64,000 nucleotides of DNA from Sodiomyces alkalinus F11 (Eukaryota > Ascomycota > Sordariomycetes > Glomerellales > Plectosphaerellaceae), in contig NW_021167087.1 of NCBI RefSeq assembly GCF_003711515.1, forward strand, positions 1 through 64,000, given 5' to 3'. The notes beneath the pieces were generated by a model, which saw only the letters and a program-made list of their open reading frames with translations, did not search any database and was not told where the DNA came from. This document shows positions 34,060 through 45,560 of this stretch, piece after piece (the first letter of the stretch is position 1; every line of letters begins with the position of its first letter). A program made the translations under genes and the position numbers.

Positions 34060-36178
34060 TCGTATTTTAAAGTAAGCGTCGATAAGGTTATCGGGGACGT
34101 TCCGCTTCGGCTCCTAGGTATTTTCTTTATCGCTATAGCCGGTTTATTTAATTAGGTACTAGCGCCGTTTTCCCTAGTATCGGTAGTCTAGGATAGCTTT
34201 AACCTTATACTTATCCGAGTCCGGTTCGATATCGACCACGGGTAGCTCCGGCTATAACCTATGGCGGGACCTCTATAGTTCAAGCAGTAATACAGGGAAA
34301 ATATTATAGATCCTTATACCTTTTAGTAGTGCTAACTAGTAAGCCAGGCTATACGTGCCGATAATCTTAGTTACCTAGTACGGCCCGGTAAACTTATCGC
34401 TAAGCTTTTTAGAGGGCCTTTTCTATCGTATATTCTTCGTGGATAGTAAGACGTACTCGTTTACCTTAAACCTCCGCTAGGCACGGCCGTTATTATAATA
34501 CCGTTTGTAGGAGGCCTATACCCTCTTAATAAGATCCGAGATAGAATAGCGCTAGGCTATAAGGTATTCCGCACGGCTTTCCGCTTTAGCGGCGCGAACT
34601 TTACCTGCCTTAGGTAGTTATACCTCCTTAGGTCCCCTTAGGTTATAGCCTATTAGGGCATCGGATAGGGTATAACGTATTGCAGAATACCACGCTATAT
34701 TATAGGTGAACTCTGCTAATGGTAGTCGGTTAACCTAGTTATTCTATTCCCACGAATAGAATACACGTAGATAATACTCGAGGTTCTGGTTTTATCGCTC
34801 CGTTTATCTATCCGTCTACGGGTGCCACGCTATAGATAGGCGTTATATAGTACCGAGGTAGCGATATAAAGTTGCCTACAAACGGCTTATAAATAATAAG
34901 CCTCGATCTAATATAATACTGTTAGGTAGGCCGAAAGTACGAAAAACGTGATACTATAGAGACTTAGCAAGTCCTTCTACTATTAGGCCACTGCTTAAGG
35001 GGATATAAATCGAGTACGTTATTAGGCCCCACACTACTATAAGGATAGTATTCTGTTTCCTATCTATAGCCGCGCTATAAACCGGCGGTAGGCCCGTGAT
35101 AAAGTTAATAGATATCTCTATAAAGGGGCGCTAAGGCACTAAAAGACTCGCTAGCTCGCTATATAGCTTATAGTGCCGTGGCTTAGTTTATTAATATACA
35201 CCGTAGGTTGGTATAAATTAACGTATATCCTATAGGAGATAGTCCTAAAAATAAAAATCCGAAATCCTCTTATTAGTCCTTATAACCCTATAATAACCCA
35301 CGCTAGGCCTATTATAGAAACACTATAGGACTTTCTAACAGAGGCTAGAGTAGTCTAGTATAAAAACGCGATTCCTAAAACGAAGGATAGCACCGCTCCT
35401 AGACTAATATCCGAACGTAGTATCGTTACTATAGACCTTACGCTATTTAGTGCAAAAAGGGTTATCCGCTTACGCCTCTACTACCTCTTCTAGTAAGGTA
35501 GGGGAATTAAGAGCGGGAACAGAATCTGGGGTAGTATAGGAACCACGCTAGTTCCCGATACGGCCTATAATAAACTGCCTCGAAAAGGACTCTAAGATAA
35601 GGAGGTTATCCGTTTACGTCTTTCCTATCTTTTCCAGTAAGATAGGAGGAGCGGGAATAGCGCGGGTATTATACTAAGTCCTATATAGGCCTAAGGCAGA
35701 ACGCTTTAAAGAAATATCATCCGCTTATATCTCTACTACTAAGATAGGAGGAGCGGGCTTTAAAAAAAGGTTATCCGCTTACGTCTTAACTACTAAGGTT
35801 ACAGGAGCGGGAAAATTATAACCGGAGCTATTACGGGAATTATACTAGTTCCTGATATAGCCTAGAATAAGACGCCTCGATAAGGGCTCCGAAAAGAGAT
35901 TATCCGCTTACGCCTTTACCACCTTTTCTAGTAGGGTAGGGGGATTAAGAGCGGGAATATAATCGGGGGTAGTATAAGAACTACCCTAGTTCCCGATATA
36001 CCCTATAATAAAACGCTTCGAAAAAGACTCTACCGCCTTAGCCCGGTTAGCGACTAGGGCACGCTTATAGGGCGTATATTAGAGCTTCCTTAATAACCTA
36101 TCCGCGGGATTTAATATCCCCGGGCGGTGCCGGATCTTAAAATTAAACGGGGCGAGCTCCTTAAACCACCGTACATGC
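34060..36178 (-). pseudogene. Gypsy-D pol relic, 3' part (integrase, chromodomain, linker)
   Basis: A chromodomain is at about 34070-34210: Y-L-I-K-x-T-G-Y-S-D-K-E-N-T-x-E-P, with W read as stop. Integrase is at about 34230-35400, including I-N-F-I-T-G-L-P-P (about 35075-35115). A linker with five imperfect repeats (35455-36060) joins it to RNase H (from about 36060). It continues at 36392 beyond a solo LTR. Confidence 0.8.
35455..36060 (-). repeat. protein-level repeats in the Gypsy-D RNase H-integrase linker
   Basis: Five related blocks (near 35464, 35608, 35720, 35770, 35898) encode on the minus strand P-A-x-P-x-L-L-E-E-V-V-E-A-x-A-D-N-L/P-F, the longer ones followed by S-F-S-R-x-x-I-x-G. 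Spacing varies from 50 to 145 bp. Confidence 0.7.
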
Positions 36179-36391
36179 TATTAACGACTGGGTATAGGTC
36201 GTGGTATAAGTGAGGTCGTAATAATAGATTATCTAGAACTAAAGAAGGAAGAAGAAAAAGGAGAAAAGTCTATAGCGCTAGGCTAGCTATAAGGTAGCGA
36301 TAGCTAGGCGATATGGGTCCGTTAACTAAGTGCGTAGCCAGGAAGATCCGGAGTATAGCCGGATCCTCTATATCGGGGCTAACCCGTAATA
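36179..36391 (-). repeat. solo LTR of the Gypsy-C family
   Basis: 213 bp, colinear with the Gypsy-C LTRs, flanked by CATGC (36174-36178) and CGTGC (36392-36396), a 5-bp target duplication with one G/A change. The Gypsy-D coding sequence resumes after it. Confidence 0.88.
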
Positions 36392-36730
36392 CGTGCTAGC
36401 CCTTAAGCTTCGGCTTATCTAGCAGATAATAATAGTTTAGGCAGTCTATTAGGACGACTATAGTGCTTTAACTATAGGCTATATAGTGGCGCTATATCTG
36501 AAAAGACTTAATACTAGCTATAAGCTCGGAATCGGGCGTACTATAATTAAGCTTAGCCCCGTATAGCTTACGGGATATAAACACTATAGGGCGCTATAAG
36601 CTATTCTCGACTTAGCTAATAATAGCGCTAATAGTAAAAGCAGAAGTATCTAGCTTAATACGTATCGGTAGAGTAGGGTTAAAATACCGTAAAACGGGCG
36701 CTTTCTAGAATAGTAGTTTTATCTCCTTAA
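36392..36730 (-). pseudogene. Gypsy-D pol relic, RNase H segment
   Basis: A 339-bp piece of Gypsy-D between the solo LTR and Gypsy-C, in the same orientation as the pieces on both sides. It reads as RNase H with broken frame. Confidence 0.65.
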
Positions 36731-36945
36731 TATAAACGACTAGTTATAGGTCGTGGTACTAAGTAAGGTCGTAATAATAGATTATCTAGAACTAAGGAGG
36801 AAAAAGGGAAAAAGAAGAAAAGTCTACGGCGTTAGGCTAGCTATAAGGTAACGATAACTTAGCGATATAGGTCCGTTAACTAAGCGCGTAGTCAGGAAGA
36901 TCCGGAGTATAGCCGGATCCTTTAAATCGGGGTTAACCCGTAATA
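36731..36945 (-). repeat. 3' LTR of Gypsy-C
   Basis: 215 bp, TATAAACGAC to CCCGTAATA (termini probably TG...CA before RIP), followed by a C-rich run that is the polypurine tract on the minus strand (36946-36965). Confidence 0.92.
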
Positions 36946-36965
36946 CTATCCCCCCCCTCCCCCTT
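36946..36965 (-). other. polypurine tract of Gypsy-C
   Basis: Minus strand AAAGGGGGAGGGGGGG next to the 3' LTR. Confidence 0.8.
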
Positions 36966-37330
36966 TAGGGGTTACGCGACCGCGCGTTACCGTTATGGTT
37001 TAGCTCCCCTTTACGTTATAGTGATAAAGGAATAGTCGTGTCCTTTTATCTTACCTCGCCCTTATCTCGATAATAAAGAAATCTTAGGTCGCTTACTAAC
37101 CGTTATTTATATGCCCGAAATAGTAACGTAGGCCCCCCTCGCGTAGATACTATCCGTAGATATATCGGCCCCGTTTTCCTTATAGGCCCTTTTTTCCGTT
37201 ATTCCCCTCCCTACCTTTAATAATAATAATAATAGTAATAGCGGTTCCGTACGTATTCGTTCTTCCTTATAGCGACGACTCTTCTAACTTCTCCCGTCCT
37301 CGGATAATATTAGTGATACTTAGTTAGTTT
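36966..37330. other. Gypsy-C 3' noncoding region
   Basis: No coding trace; contains a short (AAT)n run at 37216-37236. It may carry the promoter of the opposite-strand ORF. Confidence 0.4.
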
Positions 37331-38681
37331 AAGAGTTCTCCGTCTAAGGTAAGCCGTCTCTCGCTCGCGATCTATTATAATGAAGCCTCCGCTAACTTAT
37401 ATTGTTTTATAGATAGCGTTAGCCCCCGGCGATAATAGGGGTAATAATAGTAGTAAATAAGCTGCTAACAACGATATAGGTATAATACTCTCGCGCTTTA
37501 AAGCGATACTAACCGTATAATAGTTCGCGTTATTACTCTCGCCGCCGCCTAAAAAAAGAAATCGGCGGGTAATCGGCCTCCTAAGCACCCTCCCGGTAGT
37601 ATTTATACTAAGCTATACCTCCCTTATACGTGCGATATCGCCGATAAGAAGTATAAGCACGCCTTTATTATAGCTAGACTAATTAGGGGAAGAAATACTA
37701 TATATACTCTACGAAGATATACCGGTATACTCCTCTCCTAGCGTACCTTAAAGGCCAAGCATAGAGGTTATTTAAGATAGCTACCCTTATTAGCGACGAT
37801 AACGAGAATACCCGTATAAGGCCTTCTCCCCTTCTAAGGTTATAACCGCTTTATTAACCTTCTCCTAGGAGTAAGAACCGTATCTTAACGCCTACGCGGC
37901 GTTCTAGGATACCCTTATAGCTAGGGAAGCGACGACGGCGATATTACCTATAACTATATATCCCGCGGAGGCTCCCGGCACGGTAATCGCGTTAGCCCCT
38001 TCTCATCCTTAGGAGGTTTAAGAAGAGGTGGCACTATAGTTAGCCTCGCTACCTCTTCCTATGGTTATTAATAAGGTAACTAAACTAGTCTCGCTTCCTC
38101 CGGTAACGGAGGCTATTAGCGAGGTGGTTACGCGAGTCTTTTCTCCTCCTTTAGAGGTCGTAGAAAAGATAGCGTCGGGACTAGATATATCGCTTCCGGA
38201 GGAGATCGTTATCAGGGCGGAATAGCTAGCCTTATCTCCTTTTTATAAGGTCGTAGGTAAGGCAGTAGTTTTAGGCCCGGTCCCTCCTAATATTATAGCG
38301 GAAAAGAACGCCTATCCTACTACTCTTACTCCTTTATCGGGGTCGATATTATCGGATAAAGACTTGAGGCGCCTTAGTCTTATAGAGCTAAGGGAGTATA
38401 CTCGGCTATTTAGGGAGATACTTATACTCGGTCACGCTAACGTTATAATCTCCGAATACTAATAGTACGTAGAGCGTAGGTGGGCTTTTACGCCTACGGG
38501 TATAATTATCGCTAGCGCGGTTATAATCCCTAATAATAATAATAACGATAAAGACGATAATAAGGTTAAGGAGATAGACTCCGACCTATAACAGAGCGAT
38601 AAGGGTAAAACTTTTACGGAAATCGATAATCCCGAGGATAGCGATTTCGAGGCCGAGGATATTAATCTAGGCTCGCGTTAA
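37330..38681 (+). pseudogene. antisense accessory ORF of Gypsy-C
   Basis: Opposite strand to gag-pol within a fully bounded element. A Cys/His motif at about 37620-37720 reads P-Y-T-C-D-I-A-D-K-K-Y-K-H-A-F-I-I-A-R, probably with lost Cys. Then comes a Glu/Pro/Val-rich middle (37980-38280) and a long nearly open C-terminal frame (about 38280-38681): L-R-R-L-S-L-I-E-L-R-E-Y-T-R-L-F-R-E-I followed by an Asp/Glu/Asn-rich acidic tail ending in D-I-N-L-G-S-R-stop. No named domain is recognised. The minus-strand frame at 37397-37588 is a shadow. Confidence 0.6.
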
Positions 38682-38789
38682 GCGTGGCTAGGGCGCGGGG
38701 CCTATCCGGCCTGAACTAAATCTAACTTTTACCCCTTTTTAATTATTATAATACGATCGCTTATATATCGGTTCCTATATTATAATAGC

Positions 38790-41700
38790 GCGAAGGTATG
38801 TACCGGGCTATTATTCGTTATTACTAAGCCGAATTTCCTTTTAAACTCGTTAAGTGCCCGCGTTTACGCTAATAGTTCTAGCGGTTCCTATATAGGCTTA
38901 TAGTATCCTACCTATTATACTAGTACCTTATATCTTAATCCCCTGCCTTACCGTTTCGTCCTCGCGTAGAGCATTTCCTTAACTTTCTATTCTTTACTAT
39001 CGGTCGCCTCTTAAATAGGCGGTAGTTAAGAGTTATCTACTACCTATCCCGGAAAGGCGTTATCGCCCGCGCGATATAATAGCTTTACGTAGAATTAGGG
39101 GTAGATTTACGATAGTATAGTAAGCTTAACTATATATAGGCTAATTACCTTTATAACTCGGTATTTACGGTAAAGCTAATCAAGCTTATAGGATAGGCGC
39201 GGAGTCGAGTAATTAGCTAATAATAGCTAAACTAAGTCGTTAACCTTAAAACGCTTAGCCGGTATACGATATTAGTTAGTAGACTCTTTATTCCGGAGCT
39301 ATATTAACACGATCACGGCCTAGGCGAACTCGGTCGCTTTCTATAGGCATTATAGTAGGTTATAGGCCGCTAATACTCTGGGTTCCGTAAGGGGCTCTTC
39401 GGTTAACTAGATCGGGTCGATATAGTAGCCGTGTTCTAAGAAAAAAGGACTAAACCCCGTTATAGAGCTCTTACGGTTATTTAGGGCTAATTATACTATA
39501 GATAGTAGGCGATTCTAGTCGTTTTAGGCGTAATAGATAAAAGCTTATAAATAGGCTTATACTTCTTAGTTTATACGCTCTATTACTCTATCGGTCTAGG
39601 GGTAATATACCGTACTAAGCTCACGCGATATTCGTGCGAGCTTATAAAAGTGCTTCTAGAACCTGCTTATCTAGTTCGAGCCTCGGTTACTAATAATCGA
39701 CCTAGGTATCCCGTGGAATTAGAAGTAGTAGTATAGGAATTATTCCGCATAAGCTTCGGCTTCTATTATCTTTATCGCTTCTAATATTATAGCCTTAGTT
39801 AGATAGCCTATAATAACCTAAAGGTAGCGCGCCTTTTTTTTACCGGCTAGTAGTAGGTCCGTTATAAAGTCTATCGATAGGTCGCTCCGTATTCGTTCTA
39901 GTACCGGGAAAGGGCGTAAAAGTCCTTATTTCGCATTTCTCTATATATACCGCTTTTTATAGATATCGTAATTCCGGACGAATCGTCGGATATCCTTATT
40001 TATCCTCGGCTAATAAAAGCGACGCGCTACTAAAGCGATAGTATTTTCGTGTCCGGGGTATCCTTTAATTACTAAGTCGTGAATTAACTAGACGATCCTC
40101 CCTCGTAACGTTAACCCTTTAATAGACCCGGGCACCTAAATTCGGTCGCGGAATAATAGTAACCCGGTCGTAGAGACGAAGTACTCGGCTATTTATAGCT
40201 TTAATTCTAATAATAGTAGGAACTATTATTCTTCTTTCGTAACTGTAAATAAGGCTCCCTAATACTATTCGTCGGTTATAAGCATCTTATCCTATAGTCG
40301 CTATAGCTTTTAGTCCGCCTCGAACATTATTTAACCGCTATTAATATAGTGAACGCTAAGTAGAATCGCGGTATCGGGGATTAATTAAATATAGCGAGAT
40401 TACTCTTTATAGTCTATTATATCTTAGGGCTTATCTTACTATTAACGCGAGAGGGCGTCTATTATCGCGTTATCCTTTCCCTTCTGATATTCGAGTATAA
40501 AGTCGAACTATATAAGCTTACTAGCCTATCGGCTTTATTATTCGGTAAGCGTTCGCTTTATTATAAAGTACTGAAGGGCCTTATAATTAGAGAGGACTAT
40601 AAACTACTTATAGCTAATAAGCTCGGCCCGCTATATTACTAAGTAACTTATAATCGCTAATATCTCTTTATCGTGGATTAAGTAGTTATATTCTACTCTA
40701 TTAAGTTTATAAGAGTAGTATACGACTATATAGCGATTTCCGTCCGTATTTTCTTATATTAGGCTACCCCTAAGGGTAAACCCCGAGTAGTCTATCTCGA
40801 TAAATATCTTATTTACTAGGTCCTACTATTATAGTATCGGTCCTTCTTAAAACCTCGCCTTTAGCTCGCGAAAGGCCGTTTCTTTATTAGGACCCTACTA
40901 AAAGGTATAGTCCTTTTTAGTAAGTGCTATTAACGGGGCGGAGATCCCCGAAAAGTCCTTAATAAAGATCCGGTAGTAATTCGTAAACCCTAAGGAGCTT
41001 CGTACGCCTTTAACCGTTAAGGGCGCTTCCTACTCACGGATAGCTTATAACTTCTTTAAGTTATAAAACACGCCTTTCTCCGCGGTAACTATAAATCCTA
41101 GGTACTTTACTATCTTTACGATAAACTCACACTTCGACGGATCTAGGTTTAGGCTAGCGTCCGCGAGCGCGCGGAGTACTTACTTTACCTTTACTTCGTA
41201 GTCGGCCTAACTCCCGCTAAAGTAGACTAGGATATTATCGGTATAAGCGTTAACGAAGTTATCTAGGAAGGGCTATAGCGTCTTATTAATATATCGCTAA
41301 AACATCGCGGGGGCTTTACTTAAGCCGAACGGGTAGATAGGTTATTCGAAAAGCCTAAACCGGGTTTAGAATATAGTCTTATATTCGTGTCCTAAGGCTA
41401 TCCTAATCTTATAGAAGGCAGCGACTACGTTAAGCTTTATAAACTATTTCGCTTAGCTTAGGTTCTATAGTATCTTAGCGATTAAGGGAGTAGGTAACGG
41501 TCTCGCTTAATGATTACGTTTAGCGCTTAGTAATCGTAATAAAAATAAAGTCCTCCGCCTAGCTTCTTTATAAAAAGGACAGGAGCCGCGGCTTCTAAAC
41601 TACTAGCACGGATAAACCCCTTATCTATTAGGTCGGTAAGTGTTTTCCGTAATACTAAGAGTTCTTCTCTCGATATATTATAGAGCGGCCCCTAAAGGAG

Positions 41701-42470
41701 CGATAATTCCTTACCGTTATTTCCGGGTATAAGGTTTACCTTATAGTCGACTCCTAATCGGTATAGCGGTAATTAGTTAGCCTTATTAGGCGTAAATAGG
41801 TCGCCGAATTCTCGTAATAGCTCTTCAGGCATAAAGTCCTTCGGGTCCGCTAATTACTTCTTATATAACGCTTTTTCGATATCCCTTAAGCTTATTCCCT
41901 AAACTAAGACTTCTTCGCCCTTCCGTTATGATCGTCTAATAATACCTATAAATATAGATCCAGTAACTAAATAAGCGTTACGAATAGCTTATACTCCGGT
42001 AGGTTCCTTTTTATAGTAAAGTCGTATATTTAATCCGACCGCTCTATAGTAAAGCTATTTATCCTTAGCATAGTACGTTATATCGTTTTATTCTATCCAG
42101 GGCTTCCCGAGAAACACGTCTTAATTAAGCCTTAATACTATATATACGAATATCCTTTACGGGTAGCCGCCGATCTTAAGCTTATAGATAGTAATCCCTA
42201 TACTATTAATAGTCCCGGTCGCTTCCGAGAAGCTATTTAGTAGTCGATTCTTCTTATCGACTAATAGTAATTAAAGTCTTTAAGTAAACTATTTACTTAT
42301 AGCGGTATAGTAGTCGTAACTAGTATTAATAAGGGCGAGGATACACCGTTTATTTACTTTAGCTGCTATAAATACCGGGTTACTACTAGCACGTACTCTA
42401 AACGCCTCCTACTCCCGCCGTATCACGGCTATCGGCTCTAACGCCTGTTTTCGCGTTAGAGCTATTCTTT
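38790..42470 (-). pseudogene. Gypsy-C pol relic
   Basis: Protease is at about 41930-42470. RT is at about 40980-41900, with F-G-L-S-K-A-P-A and the catalytic box read Y-T-D-N-I-L-V (about 41215-41270; Asp to Asn). RNase H follows at about 40430-40960 and integrase at about 39050-40400. The chromodomain is at 38830-38935: L-V-x-x-V-G-Y-Y-K-P-I-x-E-P-L-E-L-L, with W and Q as stops. RIP-type stops throughout. Confidence 0.82.
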
Positions 42471-43570
42471 TTCTAAGTCGTCCTTATTAGTCGACTCGTC
42501 TCCGCTCTTATCGTAATCCTTCGCGCGGTTCTCCTTAACCTTCCGGACCGTGTCTTCGGTTTCTTTTAGCTTTTTATAGTTCCGCGCAATATACCCTTTC
42601 TTATTATAGTTATAGTATATCCGAGTCTTTTACTTCGCTTTTCCGTCGTTAACACGGTTTACTCCGCCTATCTTTATATCGCCGTTAATATCCTTCTTCG
42701 CGGTTATATAGTCTTAAGCTTATTTATCATAGTTCCGTTCGAACTAATAACCTTTAAGTTTCCCGGCGATCTTTTATACGCTGTTAACCTATATAGTATA
42801 GTAGTTAGTAGGAATACAGGCGGAGATAAGCTTATCCCTAAGTCGCGAGGTAATCGCTCCTTCGAGGAATAAAATCTATATAGTAGCTTCCTATTTAGTA
42901 CCGCCCGTAAAGGCGATCTATCTTTTAAAATAGGGTAAAAAGGCGGTAAACGATTTATCGGTTTATTAATAAATTATATATAAGGCTTAGGTAGCCCGTG
43001 ATTATTCTATAGGATTAAGGTAGGTATACTTAAGGTACGCTATAAAGTCGTTAGGGTTTATAAGCTTACCCGGCCTATCGCTTTTATAGAAGGCTGATAC
43101 GACCTATTATACTTTAGGCCCTAGGTAATTATAGATCGTATACTAAGCTTATATATTATTCTAGAATAGGTCGTTATCGATTATAAGCTTCTACCGTATC
43201 GCGTAGGCCTACGCGCCGTAGTAGACTCGCTTCCCCGAGAACTTCGCCGGGCTATCGATAGTCTTACGGGGTGCCGCCGTTAAGGTTAGGGCGACTACTA
43301 TTATTATCGGCTATAGCGCTAGCGATAAAACCGGTAATAGGGTAGACTCTACTAGTATAAGGATTATCGGGGTTTATAAGGGAGCCGGAATATTTAAGTT
43401 AGGCGGTATAGGGTTCTACGGGGTAGGCGATCCTAGGAGCCGGGCTATAAGCTATTCGACTAATTAGCGTTATCGCTTATTAGCTTCTTCTCTCGCGCGT
43501 TATCAGTCTATGAACTAGCGTATTTCCGAGTAATATTCTTATATGGAGTAAGCCTTAAGTTAATATCGAT
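42470..43570 (-). pseudogene. Gypsy-C gag relic
   Basis: A CCHC knuckle at 42577-42625 reads Y-Y-N-Y-N-K-K-G-Y-I-A-R-N, i.e. C-Y-N-C-N-K-K-G-H-I-A-R-N before C-to-T/G-to-A changes. Capsid helices upstream (42700-43150) align with Gypsy-1 and Gypsy-2. The 5' UTR and primer-binding site lie at 43570-43740; the primer tRNA was not identified. Confidence 0.72.
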
Positions 43571-43740
43571 ATATTATTTATAGAGAGGGCTTAGCCTTAC
43601 GTTTAGGGCTCGGTTATTTTCTTCGAACCGTTAGTTTATCCACTCTACGACCTATTTAATTCTAATAGGTTATTAGGCGGTAGCGTTAGGATCCTAATCT
43701 ATCGTTAGTATAGCCCGTGGGTATCGCTAGGGTCTAGATA

Positions 43741-43955
43741 TATAAACGACTAGTTATAGGTCGTAGCACTAAGTAAGGTCGTAATAATAGATTATCTAGA
43801 ACTAAGGAGGGAAAAGGGAAAAAAGAGAAAAGTCTACGGCGTTAGGCTAGCTATAAGGTAGCGATAACTTAGCGATATAGGTCCGTTAACTAAGCGCGCA
43901 GTCAGGAAGATCCGGAGTATAGCCGGATCCTCTATATCGGGGTTAACCCGTAACA
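43741..43955 (-). repeat. 5' LTR of Gypsy-C
   Basis: 215 bp; right terminus CCCGTAACA keeps the original CA, i.e. TG on the minus strand. Followed by target duplication CTTAA. Confidence 0.93.
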
Positions 43956-45560
43956 CTTAACCGCAGATTAAGCCTACTAGGAAAGTATAAGGACCCCTGC
44001 GTGGCCCCCTTTTAAATAGTCTATAAGAGGGGCGGTAACCTTAGAGTAGTTCCGAATAAAACGTCTATAAAACCCTGTAAAACCTAGGAAGACCTATATC
44101 TTCTTAACACTATTAGGGAGTTCCTAGTCGCGGATTACCTTAACGCGAGCCAGATCTATCCGTACACCGTCTAGGCTATAGATAAACCCTAGGAATTTAA
44201 TATCGCGGGTCTTACACTCACACTTATCGGGGTTAGTATATAGAGACTACTACTTAAACCTTATAAGGACCTCGCGGATATACACGCGGTGGGTGACTAA
44301 GTCCTTCCTATAGATAAGGATATCGTCGAGGTATATAACGTAAATAGTGTTAACGAGGCCTATTAGCGCCTAGTTAATATACCGTGAGAAGCTCGCGGGG
44401 GCGTTAGTTAACCCGAATAGTATAATAAGGTACTCGTAGTGATAATATTTTATCCGGAACGCCGTTTTCCACTTATCGCCCTCCCAAATCCGTAATCGAT
44501 AGTACGTATCTTTAAGGTCTAGCTTAGTGTAGTACTGCGCTAATGATAACCGATCTAGGATTTCGTGGATTAGGGGTAGGGGGGTACGGTCCTTAACGGT
44601 CACCTTATTTAACCCTTTATAGTTGATATAAAGGCGTAGCTTACTGCCCTTCTTAGGGATAAATAGAATAGGGGCACTAGCCAGGCTAGTAGACGGTCTG
44701 ATCTATCCCTTCGTAACGGCGTCCTATAGGTATTAACGCAGCACTTCTAATTCCTAAGCGGCGAGGGGATAAATAGGACTATAGAGAGGCTTCTTCCCTT
44801 CCTCCACCTTAATCGCGTGATCCTATTACTAGTGCGTCGGCAGCCGTCCGGCGTTTTCGACGTTAAAAATATTAGCGAAATCTTAATACTATTCCGGTAG
44901 CGTAGGGGGTTTCCCGGCCTCTAAGAATTTATCTCTATATCCTTCTAAAGGGTTTTCTGCTAGGCCGATATAGCCGATACGTAGGCCTCGCGTAGAACCT
45001 ATATAGGTTAGAGTAAGGATAGACTTAGCTTATCTAACTACCCTATATAGCTTTTTTAGGGATATAACTATACTAAGCTCTACGTAGGTTAAGGGATAGG
45101 TCTACGTGCTATATTACTAATCAATAGTAGGCTTAATGGCTATAAGCCACGGCCTCCATAAGATAATCTTTACGCCCTGGGGATTAAGGTCTATAACGTG
45201 GAATTCGACGCGCTATACTTTTTTCCGATCCTAGTAATCGGTTACGACGATAATCCTATAGGTCGACCTAAGAGTAGTAGCCTTCGTGTATCCTTCCGTA
45301 ATCTAGGATACCGGGACTAGGGACCTCTTAAGAACCTAATTAGGTCCTAGGAGGGACTAATCTAAAACGTTAATATCGGCACCTCTGTTAAGGAGAGCTA
45401 ACGTCTATACCTATTCCCTACCTCGGCGAAAGGAAACGCGTCTCTTTACCGGTATAGTAATAGTAAAGGGGGTTATTCGAGGTGGGTGTTATCCCTAAGG
45501 TACCTTACCCGTGATACGGCCGACCGTGGGATAAGATATAGATACCGGCTAGGTATTCGG
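43956..45560 (-). pseudogene. Gypsy-D pol relic, 5' part (protease and RT)
   Basis: The best-preserved enzyme segment in the window. At 44370-44603 the minus strand is open for 77 codons with T-P-L-P-L-I, D-R-L-x-x-[17 protein letters not shown] and F-G-L-T-N-A-P-A. The catalytic Y-L-D-D box (about 44315-44340) is intact. Protease lies at about 44990-45500. RNase H continues at 36730 beyond Gypsy-C. Confidence 0.85.

Larger units (their letters stand above)
36731..43955 (-). mobile_element. Gypsy-C: complete chromovirus insertion, 7225 bp
   Basis: Two 215-bp LTRs and a perfect 5-bp target duplication CTTAA (36726-36730 and 43956-43960) inside the RNase H/RT region of Gypsy-D. Order on the minus strand: LTR, gag, protease, RT, RNase H, integrase, chromodomain, an opposite-strand ORF, polypurine tract, LTR. 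The LTRs differ at about 10 positions, 9 of them transitions. Confidence 0.93.

Noticed and set aside
44370..44603. Functional short RT gene
   Set aside because: It is the least damaged part of Gypsy-D reverse transcriptase; flanks in the same frame are broken and RNase H lies 7 kb away beyond Gypsy-C.
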